Source: Pseudoalteromonas piratica (lineage in GTDB: Bacteria > Pseudomonadota > Gammaproteobacteria > Enterobacterales > Alteromonadaceae). From it: 64,000 nucleotides of DNA. Below the pieces are notes generated by a model. It did no database searches and was not told the DNA's origin. It saw nothing but the letters and a program-made list of their open reading frames with translations. Shown piece by piece: positions 35,885 to 46,543 of this stretch (position 1 is its first letter; every line of letters begins with the position of its first letter). The translations under genes were made by a program, and so were the position numbers. Location of the stretch: the NCBI RefSeq assembly GCF_000788395.1, contig NZ_CP009888.1, positions 186,001-250,000 of the forward strand, written 5' to 3'.

Positions 35885-38800
35885 ATGTCAATTTTAGCGA
35901 AAAAGGGACTCTTCGCGGTCTCTCTGTGCGCCCTTTCTGTCTCTAGTGCGCTTTATGCGTCTGCAACTCAATATATAACTGTCGGAAACGATACACAAAA
36001 AATAACTAAAGAACCTGGAATCGTTAGCAGCGTTTTTCATGTCACTGACAAAGATGGCAAAGTAATATCGCAAAAAGTATACAGACGTTTTGAAAAAGAA
36101 CGTTTCATCGTAGAACTTCACAATGCACCTTTAATACAAGCAAAGCACCAAATAAAGAACAATGTTACTAAGCAGTTTTTAAATTCAAAAACCTCATCGG
36201 CAACACAAGAATCAATTATTCGTTCTCAATTACAGCAAGCCCAAGCAAGAATAGAAACCGACCAGCAAGCAACGATTCAGCAAATACAAAGCATAAATAA
36301 AAACATTAAGTTACTTAGCCGCTTTTCAAGAACAAGCAATGCTATTGTGATTGAAGCTGACAAAACGTCGTTAAATGCCATCAAACAACTACCCAATGTT
36401 AAACGCGTTTCACCCGATACAATTAAGTCGATTGATTTAAGTGAAAGTGTATCGCTTGTAAATGCCCCTTTGATTTGGGCAATGACTGATGCAAATAGTG
36501 AAACCATTACAGGTAAAGGGATATCCGTTGCTATTCTCGACACGGGGATTGACTACAATCATGTCGACCTAGGCGGCTGTTTAGGCGAAAACTGCCGTAT
36601 TACCCATGGCTATGATTTTGTAAATAATGATAACGACCCTATGGATGGTCACGGTCATGGTACTCATGTTGCAGGTATTGTTGGTGCAAATGGAACATTA
36701 AAAGGTGTAGCACCTGATGTGACTTTTCATGCATATAAAGTTCTCAGTGACTATGGTTCAGGCGCAACCAGCGGCATTATTGCTGCCCTAGAGCGCTCTG
36801 TTGACCCTGATGGTGATATCAATACAGATGACGCTGTAGATATTGTGAATATGAGCTTAGGCGGTGGTGGTAGTGCAACCGACCCTCTAAGCATCGCAAC
36901 AAACAATACTGTGGATGCAGGTGTGATTGTTGTCGTTGCCGCAGGTAATGACGGCTATTACGGGGCCATTAACGCAAGCTCTCCCGCCGCAGCTGAAAAA
37001 GCCATTACCGTTGCATCATCAACGAAACAAGACGCCATATCTGATTTCTCATCCAAAGCGACTCAAACCGAAATTTTTAATAAACCTGAAATTACAGCGC
37101 CGGGAAGTAGCATCAACTCAACTTTGCCAAATAGTGAATACGGATATAACAGCGGCACAAGTATGGCTGCACCACATGTTGCAGGCGCAATTGCATTATT
37201 AAAACAAAACGACCCAAGCTTATCATCAAAGAAAGCAACACAATTACTCGCAGCTGGCGCGATAAATATTGGTTCAGACCCTCTTGCACAAGGCCCTGGG
37301 CGAATGGATATTGAAAAAAGTATCAAAGCCACGACAACAGCCAACGATACTGCAATCAACTTTGGTAAACTCGACACCGCATCAAATAGCTGGAGTAGCA
37401 CTCGCTCAATTACCATTAATAACCATTCAGGTGATGAGAAAAATTATCAAATAACAGCTGGTGATGGGTTGCCAACTGGTGCGACTATCAGCTTTTCAGA
37501 AACAAGCTTCACTTTACCGGCTAATTCATCGCACACTTTAAATTTTGACCTTACGGTGCCAGATACAACCGCAATACCATTTGCTACTAGCAGTGCAGGT
37601 ATTCACTTTTCCAATATCACTATTTCATCAGATACCGATGAACTGCGTATTCCAACTTACTTTGAACACAGCGTAAAACTGACTCTTAAGACTAATTCGC
37701 CAAGCCAAGTAAGTGCCACGATCATCGATGAACTTGGAAGAATGACGAGCTATTATCTTGATGCTTTTAGTCCCGTTGAACTTAACTCCCCAGGCAGCAG
37801 CATTTTTATTAGCGCCACTTATTTCGATTTAGATACGAGTGACATTACTGTTGCCCCTGATGTAGCAAAATTAAAATATGGTGCTTCCTCACACCAGCTT
37901 GAACTAACCGAAACCACAGAGTTTTTATTAGATGTTAATCAATTAACTAATATTACAGGGATTAATAGCGCTACTAACCACAGTGGCGATAATATATTGT
38001 CAAAAACACATAACTTTTATGGTTCAACGGATTTTTGGACAGGAACTCGTGGTTTTGGTTGGGGTTATTTTCCAAATGAATTCACACATATTTATTTAGC
38101 CTTGGGTGAAATTGCTAATACTCATGAATTTAAAATGTCATCACACTTTAAATTTTCCGAGAGCGCATCAGAAGAAGGCTATTATTTACATAGCCGAAAA
38201 ATTATTGATGGTATCTCAGTTGCCAGTGATATCGATATAGATCTCTCTTCCCTAAGCGTTATCAATATACTGCCTCCTAACCCAGAAAAAGTAGATCAGT
38301 TTAGTATAAGTGACAGAAACACAAATTCGCTTACACAGCAGGTAGACTCGAAAATTAATAAAATAAATATCTATCAGCCGCAGCAAAATGATTTTATCGA
38401 CTTTAAGCAATTCGTTACATACAAATATGATCCAATTCAAGGCAGGCACTCAAACTCAATATATTCAAATTTGTTTGATTTAAATGAATCAGGAGAGTTG
38501 CGCATATACAGTGATAGACCTGTGCAAACCTCAGATAGCAATGAATTAAACTTCTCTGAGACCAGTAGGCGTTATTTTAACGGCACTATTAATGTTTCTG
38601 ATTCGAAGCTAGTGCATTCACCCAGCCGCTGGGACAGAGTATTATTTTCTGACCATCAAGGAAATACTAATAACCCTGAAGCCAATTACAGTTTTTATTG
38701 TGAGAATGAAGAAGGTAAACGTGAATTATTAAGTAGCGGCAGTATCTCTTACTATCACGCCACTGCTGAACGTCCAGAAGCTAATTGCGAAAAGCTACTG

Positions 38801-40159
38801 TATACCATCAGTTATAAAAATAATTATTTCGATTCAAGCAGCACTTCTGTTCTGACATTTAATTTAGCGGATAGCGATATTGTAACGACTGCTGATTATA
38901 TTTCTTTGAAGCATGCGGACAAGCTTTATGCTCACCATATTGTCAATAAAATAGATTCAACGCTAACTTTGGAGCAGGATGGGTCACTTAACCTTAAATC
39001 TGTTGAAATGCGTTTAAACGATAGTGAATGGCAAGTGCTCGATTATTCTATTGATGATGATAGTTTTGTCTCTATCCCGTTAGACTTAGTTGAAGGTAGT
39101 TTTGATGCCGATATACGCATTACGACTACTTCTTCTATGGGTAATGACGTCGTCCACACATTAAATGATTACTTCAAATTTGGTACTGATTCTGGTGATG
39201 TTAACGATGCCGATAATGACGGTATTCCAAACGATACAGATCCAGATGATGATAATGATGGTTATAACGATGATGTTGATGCCTTCCCATATAACTCACA
39301 AGAATGGTTAGATAGTGATGGTGATGGGCTGGGTGACAATGCCGATACCGACGATGATAACGATGGCTATTTAGATACTGAGGATGCCTTCCCGCTAGAT
39401 CCAACTGAATGGTTAGATACCGATGGTGATGGCATTGGCAACAACGCCGACACCGATGATGATGGTGATGGCCATTCAGATGAAGAAGATGCATTTCCTC
39501 TAGATCCAAGCGAGTGGGTTGATACCGATGAAGACGGCACTGGCAACAACTCAGATATCGATGACGATAACGACGGTTATCTTGATGATGATGATGCATT
39601 CCCGCTTGATGCAACTGAATGGCTAGACACAGATGGCGATGGTATCGGCAACAATGCAGATACTGATGACGACAACGACGGTGTGAACGACAATGAAGAT
39701 GCCTTCCCACTTGATGCAACTGAATCAGTTGATACAGATGGTGATGGCATAGGTAACAACGCAGATACTGATGATGATAACGATGGGATTTCAGATAATG
39801 AGGACGCTTTCCCACTCGATGCCACAGAATCAGTTGATACAGATGGTGATGGCATAGGCAACAACGCCGATACAGATGATGATAACGATGGCGTTGCTGA
39901 CAGCCAAGATGCTTTCCCACTTGATGAGACCGAATCTGTTGATACCGATGGTGACGGTATTGGTAACAATGCCGATACCGACGATGATGGTGATGGCGTA
40001 AGTGATGCACAAGACGCATACCCACTTGATGCAAGTCGCTCTTCTGCGCCAGATAACAATGCCGCTGAAAACACAAGTTCATCAAGCGGTGGTTCACTGC
40101 CGTTAATTGGATTATTTGCTCTAATTTCAATTACTTTAAGAAGATTTAGGCGTAAATAA
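35885..40159 (+). CDS. Large secreted subtilisin-type (S8) protease with TSP3-like repeats and GlyGly-CTERM tail
   Basis: A 1424-residue extracellular serine protease. A signal peptide (residues 1-25) precedes an inhibitory propeptide (about 30-190) and the S8 catalytic domain (about 195-470). The triad is Asp219 (AILDTGIDYNH), His258 (GHGTHVAG) and Ser426 (SGTSMAAPHVAG). A long beta-rich part follows, then an acidic region from residue 1108 with seven 35-residue repeats (see separate entry) of thrombospondin-type-3 kind, which bind calcium. The C-terminus has SSSSGGSLPLIGLFALISITL and a basic end, the GlyGly-CTERM signal. The repeats probably act as a calcium-stiffened spacer. A second S8 gene follows 130 bases downstream after a terminator. 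Confidence 0.9.
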   Translation: MSILAKKGLFAVSLCALSVSSALYASATQYITVGNDTQKITKEPGIVSSVFHVTDKDGKVISQKVYRRFEKERFIVELHNAPLIQAKHQIKNNVTKQFLNSKTSSATQESIIRSQLQQAQARIETDQQATIQQIQSINKNIKLLSRFSRTSNAIVIEADKTSLNAIKQLPNVKRVSPDTIKSIDLSESVSLVNAPLIWAMTDANSETITGKGISVAILDTGIDYNHVDLGGCLGENCRITHGYDFVNNDNDPMDGHGHGTHVAGIVGANGTLKGVAPDVTFHAYKVLSDYGSGATSGIIAALERSVDPDGDINTDDAVDIVNMSLGGGGSATDPLSIATNNTVDAGVIVVVAAGNDGYYGAINASSPAAAEKAITVASSTKQDAISDFSSKATQTEIFNKPEITAPGSSINSTLPNSEYGYNSGTSMAAPHVAGAIALLKQNDPSLSSKKATQLLAAGAINIGSDPLAQGPGRMDIEKSIKATTTANDTAINFGKLDTASNSWSSTRSITINNHSGDEKNYQITAGDGLPTGATISFSETSFTLPANSSHTLNFDLTVPDTTAIPFATSSAGIHFSNITISSDTDELRIPTYFEHSVKLTLKTNSPSQVSATIIDELGRMTSYYLDAFSPVELNSPGSSIFISATYFDLDTSDITVAPDVAKLKYGASSHQLELTETTEFLLDVNQLTNITGINSATNHSGDNILSKTHNFYGSTDFWTGTRGFGWGYFPNEFTHIYLALGEIANTHEFKMSSHFKFSESASEEGYYLHSRKIIDGISVASDIDIDLSSLSVINILPPNPEKVDQFSISDRNTNSLTQQVDSKINKINIYQPQQNDFIDFKQFVTYKYDPIQGRHSNSIYSNLFDLNESGELRIYSDRPVQTSDSNELNFSETSRRYFNGTINVSDSKLVHSPSRWDRVLFSDHQGNTNNPEANYSFYCENEEGKRELLSSGSISYYHATAERPEANCEKLLYTISYKNNYFDSSSTSVLTFNLADSDIVTTADYISLKHADKLYAHHIVNKIDSTLTLEQDGSLNLKSVEMRLNDSEWQVLDYSIDDDSFVSIPLDLVEGSFDADIRITTTSSMGNDVVHTLNDYFKFGTDSGDVNDADNDGIPNDTDPDDDNDGYNDDVDAFPYNSQEWLDSDGDGLGDNADTDDDNDGYLDTEDAFPLDPTEWLDTDGDGIGNNADTDDDGDGHSDEEDAFPLDPSEWVDTDEDGTGNNSDIDDDNDGYLDDDDAFPLDATEWLDTDGDGIGNNADTDDDNDGVNDNEDAFPLDATESVDTDGDGIGNNADTDDDNDGISDNEDAFPLDATESVDTDGDGIGNNADTDDDNDGVADSQDAFPLDETESVDTDGDGIGNNADTDDDGDGVSDAQDAYPLDASRSSAPDNNAAENTSSSSGGSLPLIGLFALISITLRRFRRK
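39278..40012 (+). repeat. Seven tandem 105-bp repeats coding for Asp-rich TSP3-like units
   Basis: Seven copies of a 105-base unit code for DAFPLDxTExxDTDGDGIGNN plus ADTDDDNDGxxDxx. Copies 4-7 are the most alike; copies 1-3 have more changes, for example YNSQEW and DEDGTGNNSDI. A partial unit precedes and another (DAYPLDASR) follows. The repeats keep frame throughout. The antisense reading frames here, rich in His and Arg, are by-products. Confidence 0.9.
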
Positions 40160-40179
40160 TACCTTACACTCTGCTAATA

Positions 40180-40208
40180 AAAGCCACCTAATAAGGTGGC
40201 TTTTTGTT
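40180..40208 (+). terminator. Terminator of the large S8 protease gene
   Basis: AAAGCCACCT AATA AGGTGGCTTTTTG, with a strong stem and T-run 20 bases after the stop. Confidence 0.9.
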
Positions 40209-40289
40209 TTCAATTCAGAAACACTCTACTACACTGTTTTTTGTTAACAAAAAGTTAACCAAACTAATAACAATAAAACAGGATACATA

Positions 40290-41426
40290 ATGAATAAAAA
40301 ATCTCTCACGCTCGCTATCTCATTTGCCCTTTCATCAAGCTATGCACTAGCAAATCAACCAACCAGTAATGGTGCATCTGATGATATGGAAATTGCCAAT
40401 ACCTGTATTGTGCGTTTTAACGATTCAATTTCTAAGTTTGATGTTGAAGGTAAAGCGCGCGGTATGGTGGCTAGTGCAAATGCGAAAGCAAAACACATTT
40501 ATAGCAACTCAATAAAGGGGATGGCTGTAAACATGAGTTGTGACAAAGCAAAACAAAAATTTGCCGGTAACAGTGATGTAATGCGTTTTACACCAGATGG
40601 TAAAGTGTATGCAAACCCTAAAGGCGGTAAGCCTGGCGGCGGTGGTTCTAATAACCAAACAACACCATGGAGTGTTAGCCGTGTTGGTGGTCCTGTTGAT
40701 GGTTCTGGTTACAGCGCATGGGTACTCGATTCAGGTATTGATTTAGACCACCCAGATCTTAATGTAGATGCAAGCCGTGGTTACACCGCGTTTACTTCAG
40801 GCCGTGATGCAGGTATGGATGATAAAAATGGTCATGGTACTCACGTAGCAGGTACTATTGCTGCAATTAATAATGAGATTGATGTTGTAGGTGTAGCTGC
40901 TGGAGCAACGGTTATTCCAGTTAAAGTATTGAATGCACGCGGTTCCGGTAGTTGGTCAGGCGTATTAGCGGGCATTGATCATGTAGGTGCGAACGCGAAT
41001 GCCGGAGATTGTGCAAATATGAGTTTAGGTGGAGGCTTTAATCAAGAGTTAAACGATGCGGTTGAAGCGGCTGCGCAGCAATCAGGTGCATTTTTTGTGG
41101 TAGCTGCTGGTAACGAAAGCCAGCATGCTGGTAACGTATCGCCTGCAAGTGCATCAGGTAACCGCGTTTATACGATTTCTGCAACTGATTCAAACGATCG
41201 CTTTGCAAGCTTCTCTAACTATGGCAACCCGCCTGTTGATTATGCAGCCCCGGGGGTAAGTATTTTATCAACAAAAGCAGGTGGCGGTACAACCACAATG
41301 TCTGGTACTTCAATGGCATCGCCTGCGGCATGTGCTGTAATAATGATGCGCAATGGCAACCCAAGTACAGACGGACGCGCATCTGGTGATCCTGACGGCA
41401 ACGCAGATAGCATCATTCACCTGTAA
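40290..41426 (+). CDS. Secreted subtilisin-type (S8) protease, short form
   Basis: A 378-residue alkaline-protease-like enzyme. A signal peptide ends at ALA (residues 1-21); a propeptide of about 80 residues with an inhibitor-I9-like IVRFNDSI strand and a Gly-rich linker (GGKPGGGGSNN) leads to the catalytic domain. The triad is Asp147 (VLDSGIDLDHPD), His182 (GHGTHVAG) and Ser341 (SGTSMASPAACA). Unlike the preceding protease there is no repeat or sorting tail; it ends soon after the catalytic serine helix with a short Asp/Gly-rich segment (DPDGNADSII). AGGA precedes the ATG. It has its own terminators on both sides, so expression is independent of the larger protease. Confidence 0.9.
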   Translation: MNKKSLTLAISFALSSSYALANQPTSNGASDDMEIANTCIVRFNDSISKFDVEGKARGMVASANAKAKHIYSNSIKGMAVNMSCDKAKQKFAGNSDVMRFTPDGKVYANPKGGKPGGGGSNNQTTPWSVSRVGGPVDGSGYSAWVLDSGIDLDHPDLNVDASRGYTAFTSGRDAGMDDKNGHGTHVAGTIAAINNEIDVVGVAAGATVIPVKVLNARGSGSWSGVLAGIDHVGANANAGDCANMSLGGGFNQELNDAVEAAAQQSGAFFVVAAGNESQHAGNVSPASASGNRVYTISATDSNDRFASFSNYGNPPVDYAAPGVSILSTKAGGGTTTMSGTSMASPAACAVIMMRNGNPSTDGRASGDPDGNADSIIHL

Positions 41427-41449
41427 TTTTTACCTTATAATTTCCTGCT

Positions 41450-41477
41450 AAAGCCACCTAATATAGTGGCTTTTTTA
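41450..41477 (+). terminator. Terminator of the short S8 protease gene
   Basis: AAAGCCAC / GTGGCTTTTTT with an eight-base loop, 24 bases after the stop. Confidence 0.85.
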
Positions 41478-41573
41478 TTATCTAGCTTACTCAAAACCTG
41501 CAACAATTCGACCTAAAAACACTTTGTTAAGTGTTAGTGATGTGGCAGTAACTTGAATAAACGGGTTGCCATT

Positions 41574-42083
41574 TTATAAAAAGCTTAACCCTTGTTTAAG
41601 CATTTCAGCTTCTTTGCTATAGCCATTTTGTGCAAGATATCCCGTAAGCGTGCCGATTAGCATAGGCACTTGCTCTTTTGGAATGCCAATACTTTCAAAC
41701 GCACTGTCTAAATAACCTAGACTTAATGCCTTTTTCCCTGAACTATCACTACCACCTAGCATCGAAGATAGTGACGATGTTGACGACTTAGGCGCAGCCT
41801 CTAAATATGAATTCATATCAGGAAGGGCTTTACTAATTAAACCAAAATCATCAACATTGATATGATCTTTCGCGACTTTTAACAGTGCACCAAGACCTGC
41901 ATTTACTGACTCTTCAGATAACCCAAGTTGCTGTGCAGCTAAGCCAGCCAAAACACTTGATGATGGCTGAACTGTTTTCTGTTTAGCTGTTGGGTCCTTC
42001 ACAATACTTGATAAATCGACTGCAGCAACCTGCGTTGAACATACAGCCACCGCAATTGAAGCTAATAACATACATTTTTTCAT
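41574..42083 (-). CDS. Exported DUF2780-like protein
   Basis: A 169-residue protein with a signal peptide (MKKCMLLASIAVAVCSTQVA) and a helical mature domain. The pattern SVLAGLAAQQLGLSEESVNAGLGALL, KDHINVDDFGLISKALPDM and the late GIPKEQVPMLIGTLTGYLAQ matches the DUF2780 family found in Vibrio and Alteromonadales, from memory. A Ser-rich linker (about 100-115) splits two helical parts. Function is unknown. It is transcribed away from purL. Confidence 0.7.
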   Translation of the reverse strand: MKKCMLLASIAVAVCSTQVAAVDLSSIVKDPTAKQKTVQPSSSVLAGLAAQQLGLSEESVNAGLGALLKVAKDHINVDDFGLISKALPDMNSYLEAAPKSSTSSLSSMLGGSDSSGKKALSLGYLDSAFESIGIPKEQVPMLIGTLTGYLAQNGYSKEAEMLKQGLSFL

Positions 42084-42170
42084 CTTATTCCCTAATTTAT
42101 TGGTCTTGGGTACAAATCAAAATACTATCAAGTTAAAAACTGTTTAGGAAACTGCTTTTTCAAAAACAAA

Positions 42171-42195
42171 AAAGGCCACCGAAGTGACCTTTTTT
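42171..42195 (-). terminator. Terminator copy 1, downstream of the purL tail fragment
   Basis: On the minus strand AAAGGTCAC TTCG GTGGCCTTTTTTG. The same hairpin and its flanking A-run recur at 42323-42344, so the purL terminator has been duplicated with the gene tail. Confidence 0.85.
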
Positions 42196-42213
42196 ATACT
42201 ACAGAGTTCTCAA

Positions 42214-42312
42214 TTAACCCACGTTCTTACGTGCGTTGCGGAACATGCGCATCCATGGGCTGTCATCGTTCCACTCTTCTTTTGGGTATCGCTGCCAAGA
42301 GTTAGCTTTCTT
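42214..42312 (-). pseudogene. Duplicated, diverged 3' end of purL (32 codons)
   Basis: The minus strand codes for KKANSWQRYPKEEWNDDSPW followed by [12 protein letters not shown] and a stop. From ANSW on it matches the last 27 codons of the true purL ([27 protein letters not shown]), with changes in the middle. There is no start codon or upstream reading frame, so it is a remnant. A copy of the purL terminator follows it. It points to a past recombination between two purL alleles or to a tail replacement. Confidence 0.85.
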
Positions 42313-42322
42313 AAAAAACAAA

Positions 42323-42346
42323 AAAGGCCACCGAAGTGACCTTTCA
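42323..42346 (-). terminator. Terminator copy 2, about 110 bases downstream of purL
   Basis: The same AAAGGTCAC / GTGGCCTTT hairpin as copy 1, with a T-run on the minus strand. Between it and the purL stop lies about 110 bases of GC-richer sequence absent from copy 1. Confidence 0.85.
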
Positions 42347-42454
42347 ATTAAATCAAGTTGAGGCAGTGCAGACTAATTCGTCCTGAAGCTGCGGCCCGGC
42401 TTTTCCTCCCTGAAAAGCGTTCGACTAACTGCGAAAATTCGTTTCGGTTCAGTC
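42347..42454. other. Inserted spacer between purL stop and its terminator
   Basis: About 108 bases that separate purL from its terminator and have no counterpart in the duplicated tail, where stop and terminator are about 20 bases apart. It contains CCCGGCTTTTCCTCCCTGAA-like sequence. No gene or RNA is recognised. Confidence 0.5.
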
Positions 42455-45400
42455 TCACCCAACATTCTTACGTGCATTGCGGAACATGCGCATCCATGGA
42501 CTATCTTCTTTCCACTCATCTGGGTGCCAAGAGTTAGCAACTGCACGGAATACACGCTCAGGGTGTGGCATCATGACTGTTGCGCGACCATCTGTTGACG
42601 TGATACCGGTAATACCTTCAGGTGAACCATTCGGGTTGTTCGGGTACTGCGTAGTAGGCTTACCAAAGTTATCAACGTACTGAACTGCAACTGTGCCAGA
42701 CGCAAGCGCTGCTTTAACTGCCGCATCATTTGCAAACTCAGCATGACCTTCACCGTGAGATACCGCGATTGGCATACGCGAGCCAGCCATACCTTGGAAG
42801 AATACTGACGGACTTTCTTGTACTTCAACAAGGCTGAAACGTGCTTCAAAACGCTCTGACTTGTTAGTTACAAAACGTGGCCAGTGTTCAGTACCCGGGA
42901 TAAGCTCTTTCAGAGTTGATAACATCTGACAGCCGTTACACACACCTAAGCTGAACGTGTCTTGACGCTCAAAGAATGTTTGGAACTGATCGCGTGCCAT
43001 GTCATTGAAAAGAATTGACTTAGCCCAACCTTCACCAGCACCTAGTACGTCACCGTAAGAGAAACCACCACATGCTACAAGGCCTTTAAACTCTTCTAGC
43101 GTTAGGCGACCTTCAAGAATATCACTCATGTGCACGTCAACTGCAGCAAAACCTGCACGGTTAAATGCTGCTGCCATTTCAACGTGAGAGTTAACACCTT
43201 GCTCACGTAGGATTGCCATCTTAGGCTTAGCACCTGTAGCAATGTAAGGTGCAGCTACGTCTTCGTTTAGGTCAAAGCTTAGTTTAACGTTAAGACCCGG
43301 ATCTTTTTCGTCAAACTTAGCATCAAATTCTTGCTTAGCACACTCAGGGTTATCACGAAGTGCTTGCATCTTGTAGGTTGTTTCAGCCCAAATAGTACGA
43401 AGTTCAGTACGCGTATTTGCAAGTACAACTTCGCCGCCACGGTTGAAGATAATTTTGTCTTCAGTGTTTAGTACACCGATAGTGTGGCTGATTGCCGCAA
43501 GACCGTTATCTGCAAGAATAGCTTCAACTGCTGCAAGGTCGTCGTTGCAAACCTGAATAACCGCACCTAGTTCTTCGTTATAAAGTGCTTCGATATCAGA
43601 GCCTGTTAGGTTATCAAGGTTTACAGTCACACCTGTGCGACCAGCAAATGCCATTTCAGCGACAGTTGTAAATAAACCACCGTCTGAACGGTCGTGGTAA
43701 GCAAGGAGCTTCTCGTCAGCAACAAGTGCTTGCATTGCGTTGTAGAAGCCTTTTAATAGCTCTGGGCTATCAACGTCAGGCGTCTTATCACCAAGCTGCT
43801 TGTAAACCTGTGCAAGGCTTGATGCACCCATACGGTTTTGACCGGCACCTAAGTCAACTAGGATTAGGCTTGAGTCACCTTTATCTGTACGAAGCTGAGG
43901 TGTAACTGTTTTACGAATGTCTTCTACACGGCCAAATGCAGTGATTACTAGAGAAAGAGGCGCTGTAACCGCTTTATCTTCACCGTCATCTTGCCATGTT
44001 GTCTTCATTGACATTGAGTCTTTACCAACTGGAATCGTTAGACCAAGTGCTGGGCATAACTCTTCACCCACAGCTTTAACAGCTTCGTAAAGACCTGCGT
44101 CTTCACCAGGGTGACCCGCTGCTGCCATCCAGTTTGCAGATAACTTGATGTTCTCAAGACCACCAATGTTTGCGCCAGCAATGTTCGTTAACGCTTCTGC
44201 TACTGCTAAACGTGCTGATGCACCATAGTTTAGAAGTGCCGCAGGCGTGCGCTCACCCATTGACATAGCTTCACCGTGGTAAGTGTCAAACGCTGCAGCT
44301 GTTACAGCACAGTTTGCTACTGGTACCTGCCATGGACCAACCATTTGGTCACGTGCTACTAAACCAGTTACCGTACGGTCACCAATGGTGATAAGGAATG
44401 TTTTCTCAGCGATAGTTGGTAGACGAAGTAAACGCTTAGCAGCATCGAGTACGTCAATGCTATCTGTTTTAAGTGCTTCACCTTCAACTTGCTTTGACTC
44501 AACATCACGATGCATCTTAGGTGCTTTACCAAGTAGTACTTCAAGAGGAAGATCAACTGGGTTGTTATCAAAATGGCTATCTGCAACTGTTAGGTGGCGC
44601 TCTTCTGTTGCTTCACCAATTACAGCGTACTGTGCACGCTCACGCTTACAAATTTCTTCAAAACGTGCGAAGTCTTCTGCCGCGACAGCCAATACGTAAC
44701 GCTCTTGTGATTCGTTACACCAGATTTCGTGTGGTGCCATGCCCGGCTCATCGTTCGGGATGTTACGTAGTTGGAATTTACCACCACGGCCACCGTCGTC
44801 TACAAGCTCAGGGAATGCGTTTGAAAGACCACCCGCGCCCACATCGTGGATAAACGCGATTGGGTTTTCGTCACCTAGCTGCCAACACTTGTCGATAACT
44901 TCCTGACAACGGCGTTCCATCTCTGGGTTTTCACGCTGTACAGAGGCAAAGTCTAAGTCTTCGTTTGACTGACCTGATGCCATTGATGATGCAGCACCAC
45001 CACCCAGACCGATGTTCATCGCAGGGCCGCCTAGCGCAATTAGCTTAGCGCCTACAGGGATTTCACCTTTTTGTACGTGTTCAGTACGAATGTTACCTAG
45101 ACCACCTGCAAGCATGATTGGCTTGTGGTAACCACGTACCTCTTCACCGTTGTGGCTGTTAACTTTTTCTTCGTAAGTACGGAAGTAACCAAGTAGGTTA
45201 GGACGACCAAATTCGTTGTTAAATGCCGCGCCACCAAGTGGGCCGTCGATCATGATGTCTAATGCATCAACGATACGGCCAGGCTTACCAAAGTTAGTTT
45301 CCCACGGCTGCTCAAAACCTGGAATGCGAAGGTTAGATACAGTAAAACCAACTAGACCTGCCTTTGGCTTAGAACCACGGCCTGTTGCGCCTTCGTCACG

Positions 45401-46351
45401 GATTTCACCGCCAGAACCAGTCGATGCGCCAGAGAATGGTGCAATTGCCGTTGGGTGGTTATGCGTTTCAACCTTCATCAAGATTTCAATGTTCTCTTGA
45501 TTGTAGCTGTACTCACCTTCTTTATTAGGGAAGAAACGACCCGCTTTAGAACCCTTCATTACCGCTGCGTTATCTTTGTAAGCAGACAGTACGTTTTCTG
45601 GGTGCGTTTCGTAAGTATTCTTGATCATTTTGAACAGCGACTTAGGCTGTTCTACGCCGTCGATTGTCCAATCAGCGTTGAAAATTTTGTGACGACAGTG
45701 CTCTGAGTTCGCCTGTGCGAACATGAATAGCTCGATGTCGTTCGGGTTACGTCCTAGTTTTGTGAAGTTTTCTACTAGGTAATCAATTTCGTCATCAGCT
45801 AATGCAAAACCTTGCTCAACATTTGCAGTCACAAGCGCTTCACGACCACCGCCAAGAATGTCTACTGATGACATTGGGCGCGGCTCTTCAACGCGGAATA
45901 ACTGACCTGCATCTTCAAGGCTGTTATGAACAGACTCTGTCATACGGTCATGAACTAGCTTAGCAACGTCATTTAATTGCTCTGCAGATAAATTACCTTC
46001 AACGTAGTAAGCAATACCACGCTCAACACGGTGAACTTTGTCTAAACCACAGTTGTTAGCAATATCAGTTGCCTTTGATGCCCATGGAGAAATGGTACCA
46101 ATGCGCGGCGTCACTAAAATAAGTGCACCTTCAGGCGTATGTTCAGTAATGGTCGGGCCATACTTTAATAGCTTATTTAGTTTGTCTAACTCAGACTCTG
46201 AAAGTTCTGCTGTTAGATCAGCAAAATGCATAAACTCAGCGTAAACACCAGTCACTGGTAAATTGGCGTCAGCGCAGGTTTTAAGGATCTTTTGAACTTT
46301 AAAATCAGAAAGTGCAGGTGCACCACGTAGGATCAACATAGGTATTTTCAT
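42455..46351 (-). CDS. purL: Phosphoribosylformylglycinamidine synthase
   Basis: A 1298-residue large-type PurL (FGAM synthase), the normal gammaproteobacterial length. It has an N-terminal PurS-like part, the linker, two AIRS-like ATP-binding halves ([31 protein letters not shown] block, then GGGAASSM) and a C-terminal class I glutamine amidotransferase with nucleophile Cys in [10 protein letters not shown] and a His-Glu pair in PHPERVFRA. It catalyses step four of purine synthesis using glutamine and ATP. A second copy of its last 27 codons lies downstream. It is divergent from mltF, the standard neighbour in gammaproteobacteria. The ATG is followed by [17 protein letters not shown], typical of the family. 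Confidence 0.97.
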   Translation of the reverse strand: MKIPMLILRGAPALSDFKVQKILKTCADANLPVTGVYAEFMHFADLTAELSESELDKLNKLLKYGPTITEHTPEGALILVTPRIGTISPWASKATDIANNCGLDKVHRVERGIAYYVEGNLSAEQLNDVAKLVHDRMTESVHNSLEDAGQLFRVEEPRPMSSVDILGGGREALVTANVEQGFALADDEIDYLVENFTKLGRNPNDIELFMFAQANSEHCRHKIFNADWTIDGVEQPKSLFKMIKNTYETHPENVLSAYKDNAAVMKGSKAGRFFPNKEGEYSYNQENIEILMKVETHNHPTAIAPFSGASTGSGGEIRDEGATGRGSKPKAGLVGFTVSNLRIPGFEQPWETNFGKPGRIVDALDIMIDGPLGGAAFNNEFGRPNLLGYFRTYEEKVNSHNGEEVRGYHKPIMLAGGLGNIRTEHVQKGEIPVGAKLIALGGPAMNIGLGGGAASSMASGQSNEDLDFASVQRENPEMERRCQEVIDKCWQLGDENPIAFIHDVGAGGLSNAFPELVDDGGRGGKFQLRNIPNDEPGMAPHEIWCNESQERYVLAVAAEDFARFEEICKRERAQYAVIGEATEERHLTVADSHFDNNPVDLPLEVLLGKAPKMHRDVESKQVEGEALKTDSIDVLDAAKRLLRLPTIAEKTFLITIGDRTVTGLVARDQMVGPWQVPVANCAVTAAAFDTYHGEAMSMGERTPAALLNYGASARLAVAEALTNIAGANIGGLENIKLSANWMAAAGHPGEDAGLYEAVKAVGEELCPALGLTIPVGKDSMSMKTTWQDDGEDKAVTAPLSLVITAFGRVEDIRKTVTPQLRTDKGDSSLILVDLGAGQNRMGASSLAQVYKQLGDKTPDVDSPELLKGFYNAMQALVADEKLLAYHDRSDGGLFTTVAEMAFAGRTGVTVNLDNLTGSDIEALYNEELGAVIQVCNDDLAAVEAILADNGLAAISHTIGVLNTEDKIIFNRGGEVVLANTRTELRTIWAETTYKMQALRDNPECAKQEFDAKFDEKDPGLNVKLSFDLNEDVAAPYIATGAKPKMAILREQGVNSHVEMAAAFNRAGFAAVDVHMSDILEGRLTLEEFKGLVACGGFSYGDVLGAGEGWAKSILFNDMARDQFQTFFERQDTFSLGVCNGCQMLSTLKELIPGTEHWPRFVTNKSERFEARFSLVEVQESPSVFFQGMAGSRMPIAVSHGEGHAEFANDAAVKAALASGTVAVQYVDNFGKPTTQYPNNPNGSPEGITGITSTDGRATVMMPHPERVFRAVANSWHPDEWKEDSPWMRMFRNARKNVG

Positions 46352-46543
46352 CCGGGGTTAAGGATTGAACGAAGATTTATGGGCGCACATTATAGTGGAA
46401 AATGACATGAGATTTAAATAAAAATCAAAAAATAGACAAAAATAGGCAAATTCATTTTTTATGTATAGGACATTAGTCCTCGTGACGATAGTGACTTTAT
46501 CTGTTATAACAAGCTAGTAGGGGCAATTTATTTTAGGATTCGA

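Noticed and set aside
39278..40012. Regular direct repeats that might be taken for a CRISPR array
   Set aside because: The repeats are contiguous 105-base units in a coding frame with no unique spacers.
39201..40130. A 309-codon minus-strand frame rich in His, Arg and Tyr, and other antisense frames here
   Set aside because: They are the complement of the Asp-rich tandem repeats of the S8 protease; composition is explained by the repeat.
42373..42555. A 60-codon minus-strand frame across the purL stop
   Set aside because: Shadow of purL in another frame plus inserted spacer.
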